Assembly (NCBI RefSeq): GCF_000187245.1
Contig: NC_027862.1
Span: forward strand, 124,001 to 188,000
Direction of reading: 5' to 3'
Source: Ogataea parapolymorpha DL-1
Lineage: Eukaryota; Ascomycota; Pichiomycetes; Pichiales; Pichiaceae
Length of the DNA: 64,000 nucleotides
Every line of letters begins with the position of its first letter. Position 1 is the first letter of the stretch. Below are positions 9,739-19,863 of this stretch, piece by piece. The translations under genes and the position numbers were made by a program. The notes beneath the pieces are model-generated. The model was given only the letters and a program-made list of their open reading frames with translations. It was not told the DNA's origin and did no database searches.

Positions 9739-12074
9739 TAAATCTCCATCTTGAAAGACAGTGCCAGCTCCTCATATAGACGTAATAACGACGGAGAATC
9801 TATCTCACCGTAATACTTTAGTGCATCCATCATGTCGCTCATTTTGGAGTAGTATTTCTCTTCGTAATTCTTGAGTCCGGCTATCAAGCGTCTCATTCGG
9901 GTTTCATTCTTTTCGAGATCAAAGGTGGTTCCCGGCGACAGCTTTGATTGGTTTTCTGTGAAAAGATCTTCGTCCATCAAAATCAGCGTTTTTCTTAAAG
10001 CCATCACGAAATTATGATACAGAACAATGATTGCAAAAAGCTGGTTCACTATTTGTGCGAGCCTGATCTTGGTCAACATCGATTCAGACAAAATGGTGCT
10101 AAGGAACGATTTGATGGAGGAAAACACCGTTTCGAGTTCCACACTCGGGTCGGTCTTCAAACTCTCCAGAACGGCCTCCACTTTCTTCCAATTCGCGTGC
10201 ATCACGTCGTAGTTCAAGTAGAACAAACACAAGTTCACAAACGTCCGCATCTTGGCATGAACAACCCTGGCCTTCTTGATCCACCGGTGCAATCTCTCAT
10301 CACGGAACTGCCATTTCCAAAATCTTTGGTGTGTGATTTCCCGCCACGATATCTCTAAGCACTTTTCCACGAACTTGAGATAACAGAGATTACGAAAGAT
10401 GAATTGGTACTCCACCATTTGCGACTTGGTGATAATCAGATTCAGCGGAAAAGGCACTTCGAGGTCGAGACAGAAGCTGAACACAGCGTATTGATCAATC
10501 TTGGTATTTGTCAGAACGCTAGTCTTTACGTTGTTTTCGTTAGCTTCGAGTGTGGAGTTGAGAAGATTCTTAAGCGAGTTCAAGTCAGATGAAGCAAACA
10601 CCTTTTCAGAGTTGGTGGTCTTAGCGCTCAAGATCATCACCAGCTCGTCCAGTAGTGTATATTTGGTGAGCGACAGGGTAGCAAGGTTGAAAATCAGGCG
10701 TCGGCTCTTGGCGCTTGCATGATCTTCTATCACGTCGTCTTTATGATAGCTTGAAAGATATAGCTTGCTAAGCGTGTTGATGGAAGCGTGTTCTTTCGAC
10801 TTGCGCAGCTCGGAAAGACTGTCACTCATGAAGTCATCGAAATTGCTGTTATTTGTGAGCAGAAAGTACTTGTTCAGGCTTTCCAAAAATTCCCTAATGT
10901 GGTATCCATTGAACAGCAAGTCGATTATCAGTTTGTTAGCTCTTGTGTACGCTACATCTAGTCGGATAAAGAGATCGTTGTCCTGTAGAGTCTTGATATG
11001 CTGAATAGACCCCAAACTGTCGACGTCGACGCCGCACTCCTTTAGCACATTCAAATACTTGCCTGTGAGGATGACCTTTTTCTGTACATTGGGAGGATAG
11101 AATTGTTTCAGCAGTCCCTCGCTTCGTATTGTAAACTTGTCTGCCCAGTAGTCCTCACTTACACGAGAGCCTTCGAGATTTTGGTGAATTAGAAACTCGT
11201 CATAGGGGTCTTCGATGGTGCCCGTTTCGAGCCACCAATTGAACATGGAAACATAGCCAACAGATACCTTGTTGAATAAGTCCACCATGAACTGGTAAGA
11301 TGCGGCATCTCCCTTGTGTTTGTCAATCCCCGACTGAATAAAGCTCAAAACCAAACCGCCCTTGACGACTTTGCTGTTGGTGGGGTCCGACGTGACTCCG
11401 TCCAAAGTTCCCGTGTAATGATCGTCCTTGAGAGATTTGAGCATGCTCTCAAACCGCATCTTGTTCATGTTGGACGAATCTTTGCGTTTCTCATTCTCCT
11501 GCACAATCTTCATTACCAGCTCATACAAATGGGTCAACTGGAGCGTCGTGTTGACGGTCAGATCTTGCTCCAGCAGCGTAACCGAATAGTTTGCGTTGTG
11601 GTGGAACTCGTGCTCAATCTGGACCAGGATCGACTCGTACATACGCAGAACCTCTCTGATCTCAAAGCATAAAGCCTGGACAACGGTTCCATACTCCAGA
11701 TCGTCGTACTGCTCCACAAACGACACCAAACTCACGTAGTATTTCCCCAAACGGCTGATTCTCTTAGCGATATCCTTGAGTCCCGAATCGAGGTGCTTGT
11801 TGATTGAGAAATCCGGGCCAATCAGACGCTGCAGAGGGCTGTCGTCGATGCTAAACGAGTCCGCATAACGTATATAAAATCCTTCAAGCCCGATCAAAAC
11901 AAACAAGAGGTCCTGGAAAACAGCAGCCTCTTGGTCGCGAAAGCTCTGCATCTGGTCCACCGGAAACCGTTTGGGCTTGGGGAGGCCGCCAGGGTTCGCA
12001 AACGTTGGCGGATACCTCAGACAGCGGCCCACCAAGTGCTCCGTAGGCGAGAGTTTGAGCGTGTCAAAAGACAT
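9735..12074 (-). CDS. SPC97: Gamma-tubulin complex component Spc97 (GCP2 type)
   Basis: 779-aa spindle-pole protein of the gamma-tubulin small complex, which nucleates microtubules. Family features: near the N terminus, AAVFQDLLFVLIGLEGFYI (GRIP1-type start); FNWWLETGTIEDPYDEF; and a C-terminal GRIP2 stretch with MRTFVNLCLFYLNYDV and ESMLTKI. The C-terminal LSESMLT region resembles GCP2 rather than GCP3, so Spc97 is favoured over Spc98. Start MSFDTLKL at 12074 is preferred; an in-frame extension to 12098 adds eight residues without resemblance. Confidence 0.75.
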   Translation of the reverse strand: MSFDTLKLSPTEHLVGRCLRYPPTFANPGGLPKPKRFPVDQMQSFRDQEAAVFQDLLFVLIGLEGFYIRYADSFSIDDSPLQRLIGPDFSINKHLDSGLKDIAKRISRLGKYYVSLVSFVEQYDDLEYGTVVQALCFEIREVLRMYESILVQIEHEFHHNANYSVTLLEQDLTVNTTLQLTHLYELVMKIVQENEKRKDSSNMNKMRFESMLKSLKDDHYTGTLDGVTSDPTNSKVVKGGLVLSFIQSGIDKHKGDAASYQFMVDLFNKVSVGYVSMFNWWLETGTIEDPYDEFLIHQNLEGSRVSEDYWADKFTIRSEGLLKQFYPPNVQKKVILTGKYLNVLKECGVDVDSLGSIQHIKTLQDNDLFIRLDVAYTRANKLIIDLLFNGYHIREFLESLNKYFLLTNNSNFDDFMSDSLSELRKSKEHASINTLSKLYLSSYHKDDVIEDHASAKSRRLIFNLATLSLTKYTLLDELVMILSAKTTNSEKVFASSDLNSLKNLLNSTLEANENNVKTSVLTNTKIDQYAVFSFCLDLEVPFPLNLIITKSQMVEYQFIFRNLCYLKFVEKCLEISWREITHQRFWKWQFRDERLHRWIKKARVVHAKMRTFVNLCLFYLNYDVMHANWKKVEAVLESLKTDPSVELETVFSSIKSFLSTILSESMLTKIRLAQIVNQLFAIIVLYHNFVMALRKTLILMDEDLFTENQSKLSPGTTFDLEKNETRMRRLIAGLKNYEEKYYSKMSDMMDALKYYGEIDSPSLLRLYEELALSFKMEIY

Positions 12075-12533
12075 AATAATAAACAAAATATAGTGCACGC
12101 GAATATTTTATTGTGCGTTTACGTAATACAAGTCTAGGAGCTGCAGCTGGTAGCATGAAATGTAGAGTATGAAGGATCATCAACTTTAGAGATAGAAGTG
12201 CACGTCTGGAAGAAAGCAAAATGTATGCATTGTATCGTATATTATACAGAGTTTATAGATCGTGCCGGCAAAACTAGAGTTTTTGCTGTCGTCTCAGAGT
12301 TTCGTGCCTCATGCACCCATAGCAGAACTTGTTGTAGCGCCTTTGGTTTTTGTTCTAGTGAAAGCGTGTATCTAGTTTGTTGACAAGTGCTGTTTAGTCA
12401 TCTACACTCAACACCACTTTGATTTGAGAGCACTCAGTCGCTGCCAAACCGGGCGGTGCGCTAATCGCTACTGCCCCACGATGCACCGCCTGATAAAAAA
12501 ATTTCACAAAAATTTATTTTATCACAATATTCC
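12075..12533. promoter_or_regulatory. Divergent promoter SPC97 / SDA1
   Basis: 459-bp gene-free interval between two start codons facing away from each other. The SDA1-proximal end is A/T-rich with TGAAAAATTT-like runs (12494-12520) resembling the RRPE element of ribosome-biogenesis genes. A GC-rich inverted repeat (12450-12492) sits just upstream and a TTACGTAA motif is at 12119-12126. No tRNA or convincing snoRNA boxes were found here. Confidence 0.5.
12450..12492. repeat. GC-rich inverted repeat upstream of SDA1
   Basis: GGCGGTGC at 12452-12459 is the exact reverse complement of GCACCGCC at 12483-12490. With one G-T wobble and a flanking C-G pair the arms reach 10 bp, around a 23-nt spacer. 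It lies about 42 bp before the SDA1 start codon, so it could be a dyad operator or, if transcribed, a 5'-UTR hairpin. Confidence 0.6.
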
Positions 12534-14759
12534 ATGGTGAAGAGAAAGAGAGCCGCCATTCTGCCGACCAACATCGCGCTGCTCCAGAACCTTGTCAAAA
12601 GGGACCCTGGCTCGTACTATGAGGAGTTTTTGCAGCAGTACGCGCATTACGAATCCATGCGAGACATTTTCCTTCTGTCTCCTTCGTCCCACGACGGAGA
12701 GGAGTTTGCAGAGCTGATCGGGTTCATGTCTGCCGTGTGTTCGTGCTATCCAAAGGAGACAGAGCATTTTCCAGATGATCTGAAGACGATACTAACCAAT
12801 AACCATCGCGATTTGACGCCAGATCTACGGGAGAAGATTATTCAGTGTCTGGTTATGTTACGTAACAAGGACGTTATCAGTGCCGAGTATTTGATTCAGA
12901 CCATTTTCCCGCTTCTGAGCGCTTACGGGCCAAACATCGAGGGCAACAACGGGTTGCATGCCAAGCAGCTCAGACACCAAATATACAGCTCTCTGGTGTC
13001 GCTGCTGAAATCCTGCAACACTGGAGTCAAGAACCAGAAACTCAACAGGTCGACCCAGGCGTTGCTGTTCAACTTGCTGGAGCAGAAGGATGGTAACGGA
13101 TTGTGGGCGACGAAATTGACCCGGGAGCTGTGGCGAAGAGGCGTGTGGGACGACTCGCGTACCGTCGAGATCATGACACAGGCGTCGCTACATCCTGACA
13201 CCAAGGTCGTCATATCGGGGATCCGTTTCTTTCTGGGAGCAGACAAGGAACGAGAGGAGATGCTGGAGGCGGAATCAGACGACGAGGAGCTGGATCCAAA
13301 TGCCATTCGTCACCAGATGCAGGTGAACAAGAAGTCATCGAAGAGAGGAAAGAAGCTGGAACAGGCTCTAAAGCAAGTCAAGAAGAAGTCGTCTAAGGGG
13401 AACACCACGTATTTGAATTTCTCTGCCATCCATCTTTTGAGAGACCCACAGCAATTTGCAGAGGACCTATACGAGCAGCATCTGGCCAGCAAGAATTCGA
13501 ACAAATTTGATCTCGACCAGAAAATCGCCATCATGAACCTGGTCTCGCGTCTTGTTGGTACTCACAAGCTCACCGTGTTGGGGATTTATTCCTTCTTTTT
13601 GAAATACCTGACTCCTAAACAGCGCAACGTGACTCAGATCATGGCTGCGTCCGCACAGGCTTCCCACGATCTTGTTCCTCCAGAGACCATTAACATGGTG
13701 GTGCGGAAGATTGCCGACGAGTTCGTTTCTGAGGGTGTTGCGTCCGAGGTTGCAGCTGCAGGAATCAACACGATTCGTGAAATTTTGGCAAGAAACCCCG
13801 CTGGAATCGACGAAACGCTGCTGCAGGACTTGACCGAGTACAAATCGTCCAAGGCGAAGAATGTTGTTCAGGCTGCGCGGTCGCTGATCTCGCTTTACAG
13901 AGAGGTGGCTCCCGAAATGCTTTCGAAAAAAGACAGAGGAAAATCTGCCACCATGGAAATTATTCACGATGGGGGCAAGGGTCTGCCGCAGTTCGGTGTG
14001 GAGACCAATATTGTGCAAGGTATTCCTGGACTGGAGCTTCTGGCCAAATGGAAGATGGAACAGGGCACCTTGGGCAAGGAGAGTGCCGAGGACTGGACAC
14101 TTCCTGAGTCTGAGGAGGAGGATCTTGCTGACGATATTGAGGGTGACTGGGTGGACGTGAAGGACGACGAGGAGATTGAGATTTCCGATGACGATGAGGA
14201 GAAGCTCGAGCGCAAGGGCATCAAGAAGAAGTATTTGAAGTACATGAAGAAGAGCAAGAAGAAGGTGCAGGACGATGATTCGGATCTGGAACTGTCGGAC
14301 GACGAGGGTGAGAAGCCTAGCAAAAAACAGAAACTCGAAGACGACGATGAACGCCAGAAAGCTATTCAGCAGACGCTGACGCAGGTCTTGACTCCTGCCG
14401 ACTTTGCCAAACTGAAAGAGCTGAACCAGGTGGCCGGCGTGGAGAAGATCATGGGCGAGAAGTACAAGAACGAGGACACGGTGGACCACTCGACGCTGGT
14501 TGGACGGGTCAAATACAAGCAGACGAAGGAAGAGCGGCTGGAGCAGGTGAAGGAGGGCCGCGAGGACAGGGACAAGTACGGTTCTCGAAAGGGCAAGAGA
14601 GACGCTCCGCACTCCACCACCAACAGAGAAAAACAGAGGAAGAAGAACTTTGTGATGATGATCCACAAGAAGGCTGTGCAGGGCAAGCAGAAGCTGAGTT
14701 TACGGGACAGGCAGAAGGTTCTGCGTGCGCATATTGAGAGACAGAAGAAGAAGAAATAG
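12534..14759 (+). CDS. SDA1: 60S ribosome biogenesis protein Sda1
   Basis: 741-aa nuclear protein required for maturation and export of pre-60S particles and for passage through Start. The N-terminal HEAT-like half contains conserved segments ([35 protein letters not shown] [13 protein letters not shown]). Next come lysine-rich and very acidic stretches (~230-280 and ~515-610). The basic C terminus ([32 protein letters not shown]) is diagnostic. Length is close to S. cerevisiae Sda1 (767 aa). Convergent with DBP8 after 93 bp. Confidence 0.96.
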   Translation: MVKRKRAAILPTNIALLQNLVKRDPGSYYEEFLQQYAHYESMRDIFLLSPSSHDGEEFAELIGFMSAVCSCYPKETEHFPDDLKTILTNNHRDLTPDLREKIIQCLVMLRNKDVISAEYLIQTIFPLLSAYGPNIEGNNGLHAKQLRHQIYSSLVSLLKSCNTGVKNQKLNRSTQALLFNLLEQKDGNGLWATKLTRELWRRGVWDDSRTVEIMTQASLHPDTKVVISGIRFFLGADKEREEMLEAESDDEELDPNAIRHQMQVNKKSSKRGKKLEQALKQVKKKSSKGNTTYLNFSAIHLLRDPQQFAEDLYEQHLASKNSNKFDLDQKIAIMNLVSRLVGTHKLTVLGIYSFFLKYLTPKQRNVTQIMAASAQASHDLVPPETINMVVRKIADEFVSEGVASEVAAAGINTIREILARNPAGIDETLLQDLTEYKSSKAKNVVQAARSLISLYREVAPEMLSKKDRGKSATMEIIHDGGKGLPQFGVETNIVQGIPGLELLAKWKMEQGTLGKESAEDWTLPESEEEDLADDIEGDWVDVKDDEEIEISDDDEEKLERKGIKKKYLKYMKKSKKKVQDDDSDLELSDDEGEKPSKKQKLEDDDERQKAIQQTLTQVLTPADFAKLKELNQVAGVEKIMGEKYKNEDTVDHSTLVGRVKYKQTKEERLEQVKEGREDRDKYGSRKGKRDAPHSTTNREKQRKKNFVMMIHKKAVQGKQKLSLRDRQKVLRAHIERQKKKK

Positions 14760-14852
14760 TATAGACTCGCTATTTAAAATAAATTGCTTCGGCTATGGAA
14801 AATTCTGCTGGTTGCAAGTAAGAATACTCTATTATAGTATTTATTTTCCGCT

Positions 14853-16139
14853 CTATTTCCGCCGCTTCGTCTTCCCCTCCCGTTCCTTTCTACGCTTTCT
14901 TCTTTCACCGAAGCCCTCGCGTTCCATGTCCATGCGGGCTTCGATCTTGGCCTTCGACACCGCCTTGAGACTCTGCTTTATCACCTTATTGTCGCTGAGT
15001 GGTAGCTCCTCCATCTTGACACCTACACGGTCCTCGATGGCCAGGATCCGGCTCAGGTCGTTGGGCGTGACCATCGAGATCGCGTCACCCTTGCGGCCTG
15101 CACGCGCCGTTCTTCCGACTCGGTGGACGTAGTCGTCCGGGTCACGAGGAATATCAAAATTTATCACCAGCTCCACACTAGGGATATCCAGACCTCTGGA
15201 AGCCAGATCTGTCGCCACTAGCACACGCGCAGCGCCGGCGCGAAACCTGTGCAGCGAGTTTGTTCTTTCTGATTGGGGCATTTCGGAGTGCAGCGACGTG
15301 GTGGTGACCTCCAAATGGCGTAGCAGACGGCGCAGAATCTCTGCCGTCTCGGAACGGTTCACAAACACAATGGCCGTGCTTTCTTTGTAGTCTTCGTTGG
15401 TCAGTATGTTATGCAGCATGCTCTCCTTCACCACCACGGGTGCCAGAACATACAGAAGTCGAAGAGTGCTTGGGATCTTGACGGTGTCGACATTGTCCAG
15501 CTCGTGCAGAAACACGGGCTGTTTCCCGGGAGCAACTGGTCTGTCCTTTAGAGCACGCACCGAATCTGTCACTGTGGCAGTGAACAATAGCGTCTGACGT
15601 TTGTTGGAATTTGGAAGCGCCTCAAAACACGTCTGCAGATGGTCTGTGAACGAGTCGGTCAGCAGTCGATCTGCCTCGTCCAGAACCAGATATTTCACAC
15701 GTTTGAGACCGCGACATTCGTCCTCGTTCTCCATGATAATGTGCGCCAACCGTCCAGGAGTGGCGATGATGAAATGCGGATTTTCTTTGATCATTGCAAC
15801 CTGATCTGTCATAGATTCTCCTCCAATAATTAATCGCACTTTTAAATTCACAGTAGCTCCCAGGGCGGCAAACTGGTCTGCAATTTGCATAGCCAGCTCT
15901 CTCGTAGGTGTGAGGACCAAGCCGAAAATGCCACTCGGGTCTTGTGACCATTTGGCCAGCATAGGTGCTCCAAACGCTATGGTTTTACCTGAACCAGTCT
16001 TGGCTCCTCCAATGCAGTCGCGACCCTTGAGGATCTCGGGGATGCATGCGGCCTGAATGTTTGTGGGCCTGGTGATTTTCATCGCCTGCAGACTCTCCAC
16101 GAGCCATCTCGGTAATCCCAGAGACGCGAAATCAGACAT
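14853..16139 (-). CDS. DBP8: DEAD-box RNA helicase Dbp8
   Basis: 428-aa nucleolar ATP-dependent helicase of the small-subunit processome, acting in 18S rRNA maturation. Motifs in order: Q motif region (ITRPTNIQAACIP), motif I GGAKTGSGKT, PTRELA, TPGRL, DEAD in LVLDEADRLL, motif III seen as TAT in LLFTATVTD, and HRVGRTARAG. The basic tail (ERRKRRKEREGKTKRRK) and total length agree with Dbp8 (431 aa in S. cerevisiae). Divergent from SRP101 with 130 bp between starts. Confidence 0.93.
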   Translation of the reverse strand: MSDFASLGLPRWLVESLQAMKITRPTNIQAACIPEILKGRDCIGGAKTGSGKTIAFGAPMLAKWSQDPSGIFGLVLTPTRELAMQIADQFAALGATVNLKVRLIIGGESMTDQVAMIKENPHFIIATPGRLAHIIMENEDECRGLKRVKYLVLDEADRLLTDSFTDHLQTCFEALPNSNKRQTLLFTATVTDSVRALKDRPVAPGKQPVFLHELDNVDTVKIPSTLRLLYVLAPVVVKESMLHNILTNEDYKESTAIVFVNRSETAEILRRLLRHLEVTTTSLHSEMPQSERTNSLHRFRAGAARVLVATDLASRGLDIPSVELVINFDIPRDPDDYVHRVGRTARAGRKGDAISMVTPNDLSRILAIEDRVGVKMEELPLSDNKVIKQSLKAVSKAKIEARMDMEREGFGERRKRRKEREGKTKRRK

Positions 16140-16269
16140 TAAGGATATTCTTTAGTATTTTGAAATATTTTTTTATATGCGAATTATTTTTTTATTTTTT
16201 TTAAATTTCACCACTAATCGAACCTGATATGATTTTTCCGTATCTTTTTCCAACTAATCTTGTGTTTTC

Positions 16270-17922
16270 ATGATTGACCAATTTCTAATTTTCAGACCAA
16301 CGGGCCAAGTCGAGTTCAACTACCAGCCCGGAAAGAACCTCTCCAATGTAGTGAACGCATTCATCGACGACATTCTCGTTTCAGAGCGCAACTTGAAGAC
16401 TTTTCAGCAGGCAGAGAAGGAGGACGCCCAGGAGGTCCAGGACGAGGAGGGAGTCACCGTGGGCAGCTATCATATCGACAAGTACAGTGTTGAGTATCTA
16501 TCTGTCAACCAACAACACACAAAGCTGGTTTTTGTGATGATCCATGTTTCTGTGCTGACTCTCAAGTCACCGTTTGATTTCCTTCGAAAAATTAAAACGT
16601 TGTATTTGAACTCCGACCATGTCAAATTTGAGCAGTTCTTCAACTTAAATCTTGAAACTCTGGAGGAGAAGAAAGAAGAGGTCAAGGAAGAGCCACAGCC
16701 TGAGCTCAAGGAAGACAAGAAGAAATTGAAGGGGAACAAAAAGTCAAGAAAATGGAACCCTGACGGAACATTTTACGAGGAAAACGAGGAAACCTCAGAT
16801 CTAGATTTTTCTACGGACTCGTCGGCCCCAAATCATGGATCTGCGAATCTCAATCAGTTGGTGGGCGACAAAGCTCATTTTGGATCCAAAACCAAGACAG
16901 GCGAGTTCTTGGTCAGCGATCTGTCGCAAGAAATGGATAAGATCTTGTCCATCACACCAAAAGCAAAGACAACAGAATCTACGTCCCAGCCGTTTGGTTT
17001 CCTTAGGAACATCATTGGAGGAAAGAAGATTACGAAGGATGATATCAAAAAGGTCAAATCAGCATTATCCACTCATCTGATCAAGAAAAATGTGGCTCCA
17101 GACGTGGCCAACTCTCTCATCTCGGAAATCGAAAAAGAACTGGTTGGCTCGACAACAGCAAATTTCACCTCTGTGCAGGACACCGCCAAGAAGAGCCTGG
17201 AGAAGCAGCTGATCAAGCTGCTCACACCGAATAATTCCATAGACCTGCTGAAGGAAATTCAGGCCAAGAAGGCCAGCAACAATCTCCCATACGTGATTTC
17301 GGTGGTTGGAGTTAACGGTGTTGGAAAATCCACCAATCTGTCAAAACTTGCGTACTGGCTATTGCAGAATAACTACCGTGTCCTAATCACGGCGTGCGAT
17401 ACCTTCAGATCCGGTGCTGTGGAGCAATTGCGCACCCACGTCAATAACTTGACGAAACTGTCTCCTGACCAGAAACAGATCGAGCTGTTTGAGGGTGGAT
17501 ACGGAGGAGCAGACCTGGTTGCCAAGATCGCCACGGGAGCCATCAAATACGCCAAGCAGAACAACTTTGACATCGTTTTGCTCGACACCGCCGGAAGAAG
17601 ACACAACGACACACAGCTGATGGCTCCGCTGGCGTCGTTTGCCAAGGCTGCAAACCCAGACAAAATCATCATGGTCGGTGAGGCCCTTGTGGGTACTGAC
17701 TCCGTTTTGCAGGCCCAAAATTTCAACAAGGCGTTTGGGTCCAATAGACACCTCGATTTCTTCATTGTTTCCAAATGTGACACTGTCGGCGATCTGATTG
17801 GGTCCATGGTCAACTTGGTCTATGCGACGGGCATTCCTATTTTGTTTGTTGGAAATGGCCAAACGTACACCGATCTGCGCACTTTGAGCGTTGACTGGGC
17901 CGTCAGCATGCTTATGTCCTAA
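16270..17922 (+). CDS. SRP101: SRP receptor alpha subunit Srp101
   Basis: 550-aa peripheral ER GTPase that docks the signal recognition particle-ribosome complex, anchored through Srp102. The N-terminal ~130 residues form an SRX/longin-like domain (MIDQFLIFRPTGQVEFNY). A charged linker containing KKLKGNKKSRKWNPDG follows. The NG domain has G1 GVNGVGKST, the RSGAVEQLRTH element, G3 DTAGRRHND and G4 SKCD. Its TAA stop overlaps the stop of convergent ATG7 by 4 bp. Confidence 0.95.
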   Translation: MIDQFLIFRPTGQVEFNYQPGKNLSNVVNAFIDDILVSERNLKTFQQAEKEDAQEVQDEEGVTVGSYHIDKYSVEYLSVNQQHTKLVFVMIHVSVLTLKSPFDFLRKIKTLYLNSDHVKFEQFFNLNLETLEEKKEEVKEEPQPELKEDKKKLKGNKKSRKWNPDGTFYEENEETSDLDFSTDSSAPNHGSANLNQLVGDKAHFGSKTKTGEFLVSDLSQEMDKILSITPKAKTTESTSQPFGFLRNIIGGKKITKDDIKKVKSALSTHLIKKNVAPDVANSLISEIEKELVGSTTANFTSVQDTAKKSLEKQLIKLLTPNNSIDLLKEIQAKKASNNLPYVISVVGVNGVGKSTNLSKLAYWLLQNNYRVLITACDTFRSGAVEQLRTHVNNLTKLSPDQKQIELFEGGYGGADLVAKIATGAIKYAKQNNFDIVLLDTAGRRHNDTQLMAPLASFAKAANPDKIIMVGEALVGTDSVLQAQNFNKAFGSNRHLDFFIVSKCDTVGDLIGSMVNLVYATGIPILFVGNGQTYTDLRTLSVDWAVSMLMS

Positions 17923-19805
17923 TCGAACTCGCCCTCGCTGTCAGATATGTCGAAATGGAGCTCTGCCTCCTCGGCCTGCTGGTGGACGTCTGTGAGCCCT
18001 GTAAGCTGTTCCAGATATTTCGGATTTTCCAGTGCCTGCTTCACAAACTCCCAGCCACGCGATTTGAACTCTTGCACTACGGAGACGGAGCACGCAGAGC
18101 AGTATCTGAAATTTTTGGCGCTCAGCTTGAGCATCTCGAAATTATGCAAAAATCCACGCAACTGGTGCGGGAGCGATCCCAGTACGGTGCACGAGTCCTG
18201 AGCTGAGTGGGGCGCATAGTGTCTGTCCGGATGCTGCAAAACAGAAACCATCAGCTCCACAGCCAATGATGCTGCCATCAAAGCGACTCCCGGCCGAGTC
18301 ACCGTGCACATTTGATCCAGTGTTCTGTCTGTGGTAGAGTCGGACGGAGCGTACACGTCGTTGCAGAAATAACACCCCAGTCGCGACTCCTGTTGCTCCT
18401 CTGGAGGTTTTTCAGGGTTGATACACCCGTGTCGCATCACTAAATAGCTTTCGAATCCCAAAGCAGCATTAATCACTAGCTTGTTGTTCACGTTTCCCAT
18501 GACGGTGGGCAGCCATCTGGTTTCGCGCGAGTCCATCAATAGGAATATCACATCGTGATCTTGCACAAGCTCCTCCAACTTGTCGAAATCCTGTTTTTGT
18601 TTTGTCTCGTCAGTAATTGGATGCCCTGCCATAGGCACCTCCAATGTGAAACCCTGAGCATCTACTAAAGGAAAAATGCGCTTCATGTTTTCTGCCGCGG
18701 TTTTGGCCTTGGGTTTGCCTCCGTCTATGCAGTCGATAAAATTGAACAGCGGCTGTCGAACAGGATTACTGAAAGACACTTTCCCGTTATCAACAAAAGT
18801 AATTTTGCGCACTCCCCATGCCAACAACGCGCGGCCGATGTATGACCCTAGCGTACCCGATCCAAGTAGCAGACACTTGGTCGACTTGATCCGGTCCAGA
18901 TCGAGCGTAGGGACGATGCGCCATTTCATGAGTTTGAGATTGAGGTCAATAGCCTGGTCCGCCAGCTGCGAAGGATCGATCAAGGCACCGAGATCGGCCA
19001 GTTTCGGGCCCAGTTTCCCCTGCGACGTGCGCTCCCAGCCTGATATTTTCGGACCATCCACCTGTGATTGCAGTTTCAAAGCTATTTGGCGGGAAAAAGA
19101 CTGGTTGTCGCGATGCACATCCACCACCACTTCGCGGTAGCCATACATGGCAAGCATGGTCAGAAAATTGCGCAGCACGTAAGAATAAGCGTCTGGCACA
19201 GCAGAGGTGTCAACAAATGCAACATGCAAAGGCGAGTCTGTGGAAATGGTGTGTAATTGGGCGAGGGGAACAGGTTTGCCGTCTCTGATGAGCGAAAATT
19301 GTGAGTCGGGTGCATCTCCACCCAGTGGACCCTCAGACGTGATCTGCCATTCGGAGTGCAGAGTGGGGAAGGCGAACCAGTAATAAAACTTGTACTTCTT
19401 GAGGTCTGCAAACGAGAAAACGGCAAATTGGGCTAACAAACTCGGATCCTGTAGCGCGGCTTTATTTTTGATAGAGTCGATTATCTTGCCCCCAGCCCGT
19501 GTCAGAAACTCCAGCTTGCTCTGCGATTTAAACTCTTCGAGGGTGTTGACGTTGGTGATTTCACCGCTGACAATAAACGCAGAGCGCGCCGGCAGTTGGG
19601 ACTCGAGTTCCTGGTCAGAGGCAAAACTGATATCGTTTAGATTAATCGCTGGAGCCTGTCCGGGGGCTAGCCGTTTGTAATTGTAATATCCGTGTATTGG
19701 GCGCGAGGATTGGTCCAGTTTCAAAACATCGAGCTTCAATTGCGAGAGCTTGACGAAAAAGGACGAGTCGACAAATGATTGGGTATTTATATATTTGGGT
19801 TCCAT
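17919..19805 (-). CDS. ATG7: E1-like autophagy enzyme Atg7
   Basis: 628-aa ubiquitin-like activating enzyme that adenylates Atg8 and Atg12 and transfers them to Atg3 and Atg10 in autophagy (and pexophagy). The N-terminal domain starts FVDSSFFVKLSQLKLD and includes YYWFAFPTLHS. The adenylation domain has the nucleotide-binding LLGSGTLGSYIGRALLAWGV and FVDNGKVSFSNPVRQPLF. The catalytic cysteine is Cys500 in DQMCTVTRPG. The acidic C-terminal tail (ISDSEGEFD) is the family's partner-binding end. Length matches S. cerevisiae (630 aa). Confidence 0.96.
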   Translation of the reverse strand: MEPKYINTQSFVDSSFFVKLSQLKLDVLKLDQSSRPIHGYYNYKRLAPGQAPAINLNDISFASDQELESQLPARSAFIVSGEITNVNTLEEFKSQSKLEFLTRAGGKIIDSIKNKAALQDPSLLAQFAVFSFADLKKYKFYYWFAFPTLHSEWQITSEGPLGGDAPDSQFSLIRDGKPVPLAQLHTISTDSPLHVAFVDTSAVPDAYSYVLRNFLTMLAMYGYREVVVDVHRDNQSFSRQIALKLQSQVDGPKISGWERTSQGKLGPKLADLGALIDPSQLADQAIDLNLKLMKWRIVPTLDLDRIKSTKCLLLGSGTLGSYIGRALLAWGVRKITFVDNGKVSFSNPVRQPLFNFIDCIDGGKPKAKTAAENMKRIFPLVDAQGFTLEVPMAGHPITDETKQKQDFDKLEELVQDHDVIFLLMDSRETRWLPTVMGNVNNKLVINAALGFESYLVMRHGCINPEKPPEEQQESRLGCYFCNDVYAPSDSTTDRTLDQMCTVTRPGVALMAASLAVELMVSVLQHPDRHYAPHSAQDSCTVLGSLPHQLRGFLHNFEMLKLSAKNFRYCSACSVSVVQEFKSRGWEFVKQALENPKYLEQLTGLTDVHQQAEEAELHFDISDSEGEFD

Positions 19806-19863
19806 AAGAGATAGAAATTAATAATCGTTCAAAATAATATTTAAAATAAATTATATTTTCATC

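Noticed and set aside
12170..12185. TGATGA on the minus strand in the SPC97-SDA1 spacer
   Set aside because: No D box found downstream on that strand.
13467..14666. 399-codon open frame antisense to SDA1
   Set aside because: Leu/Val-rich shadow of the acidic, lysine-rich SDA1 coding strand; no domain and no independent start context.
16205..16260. tRNA B-box-like GGTTCGATTAG on the minus strand
   Set aside because: No TCC ending, no matching A box and no cloverleaf stems around it.
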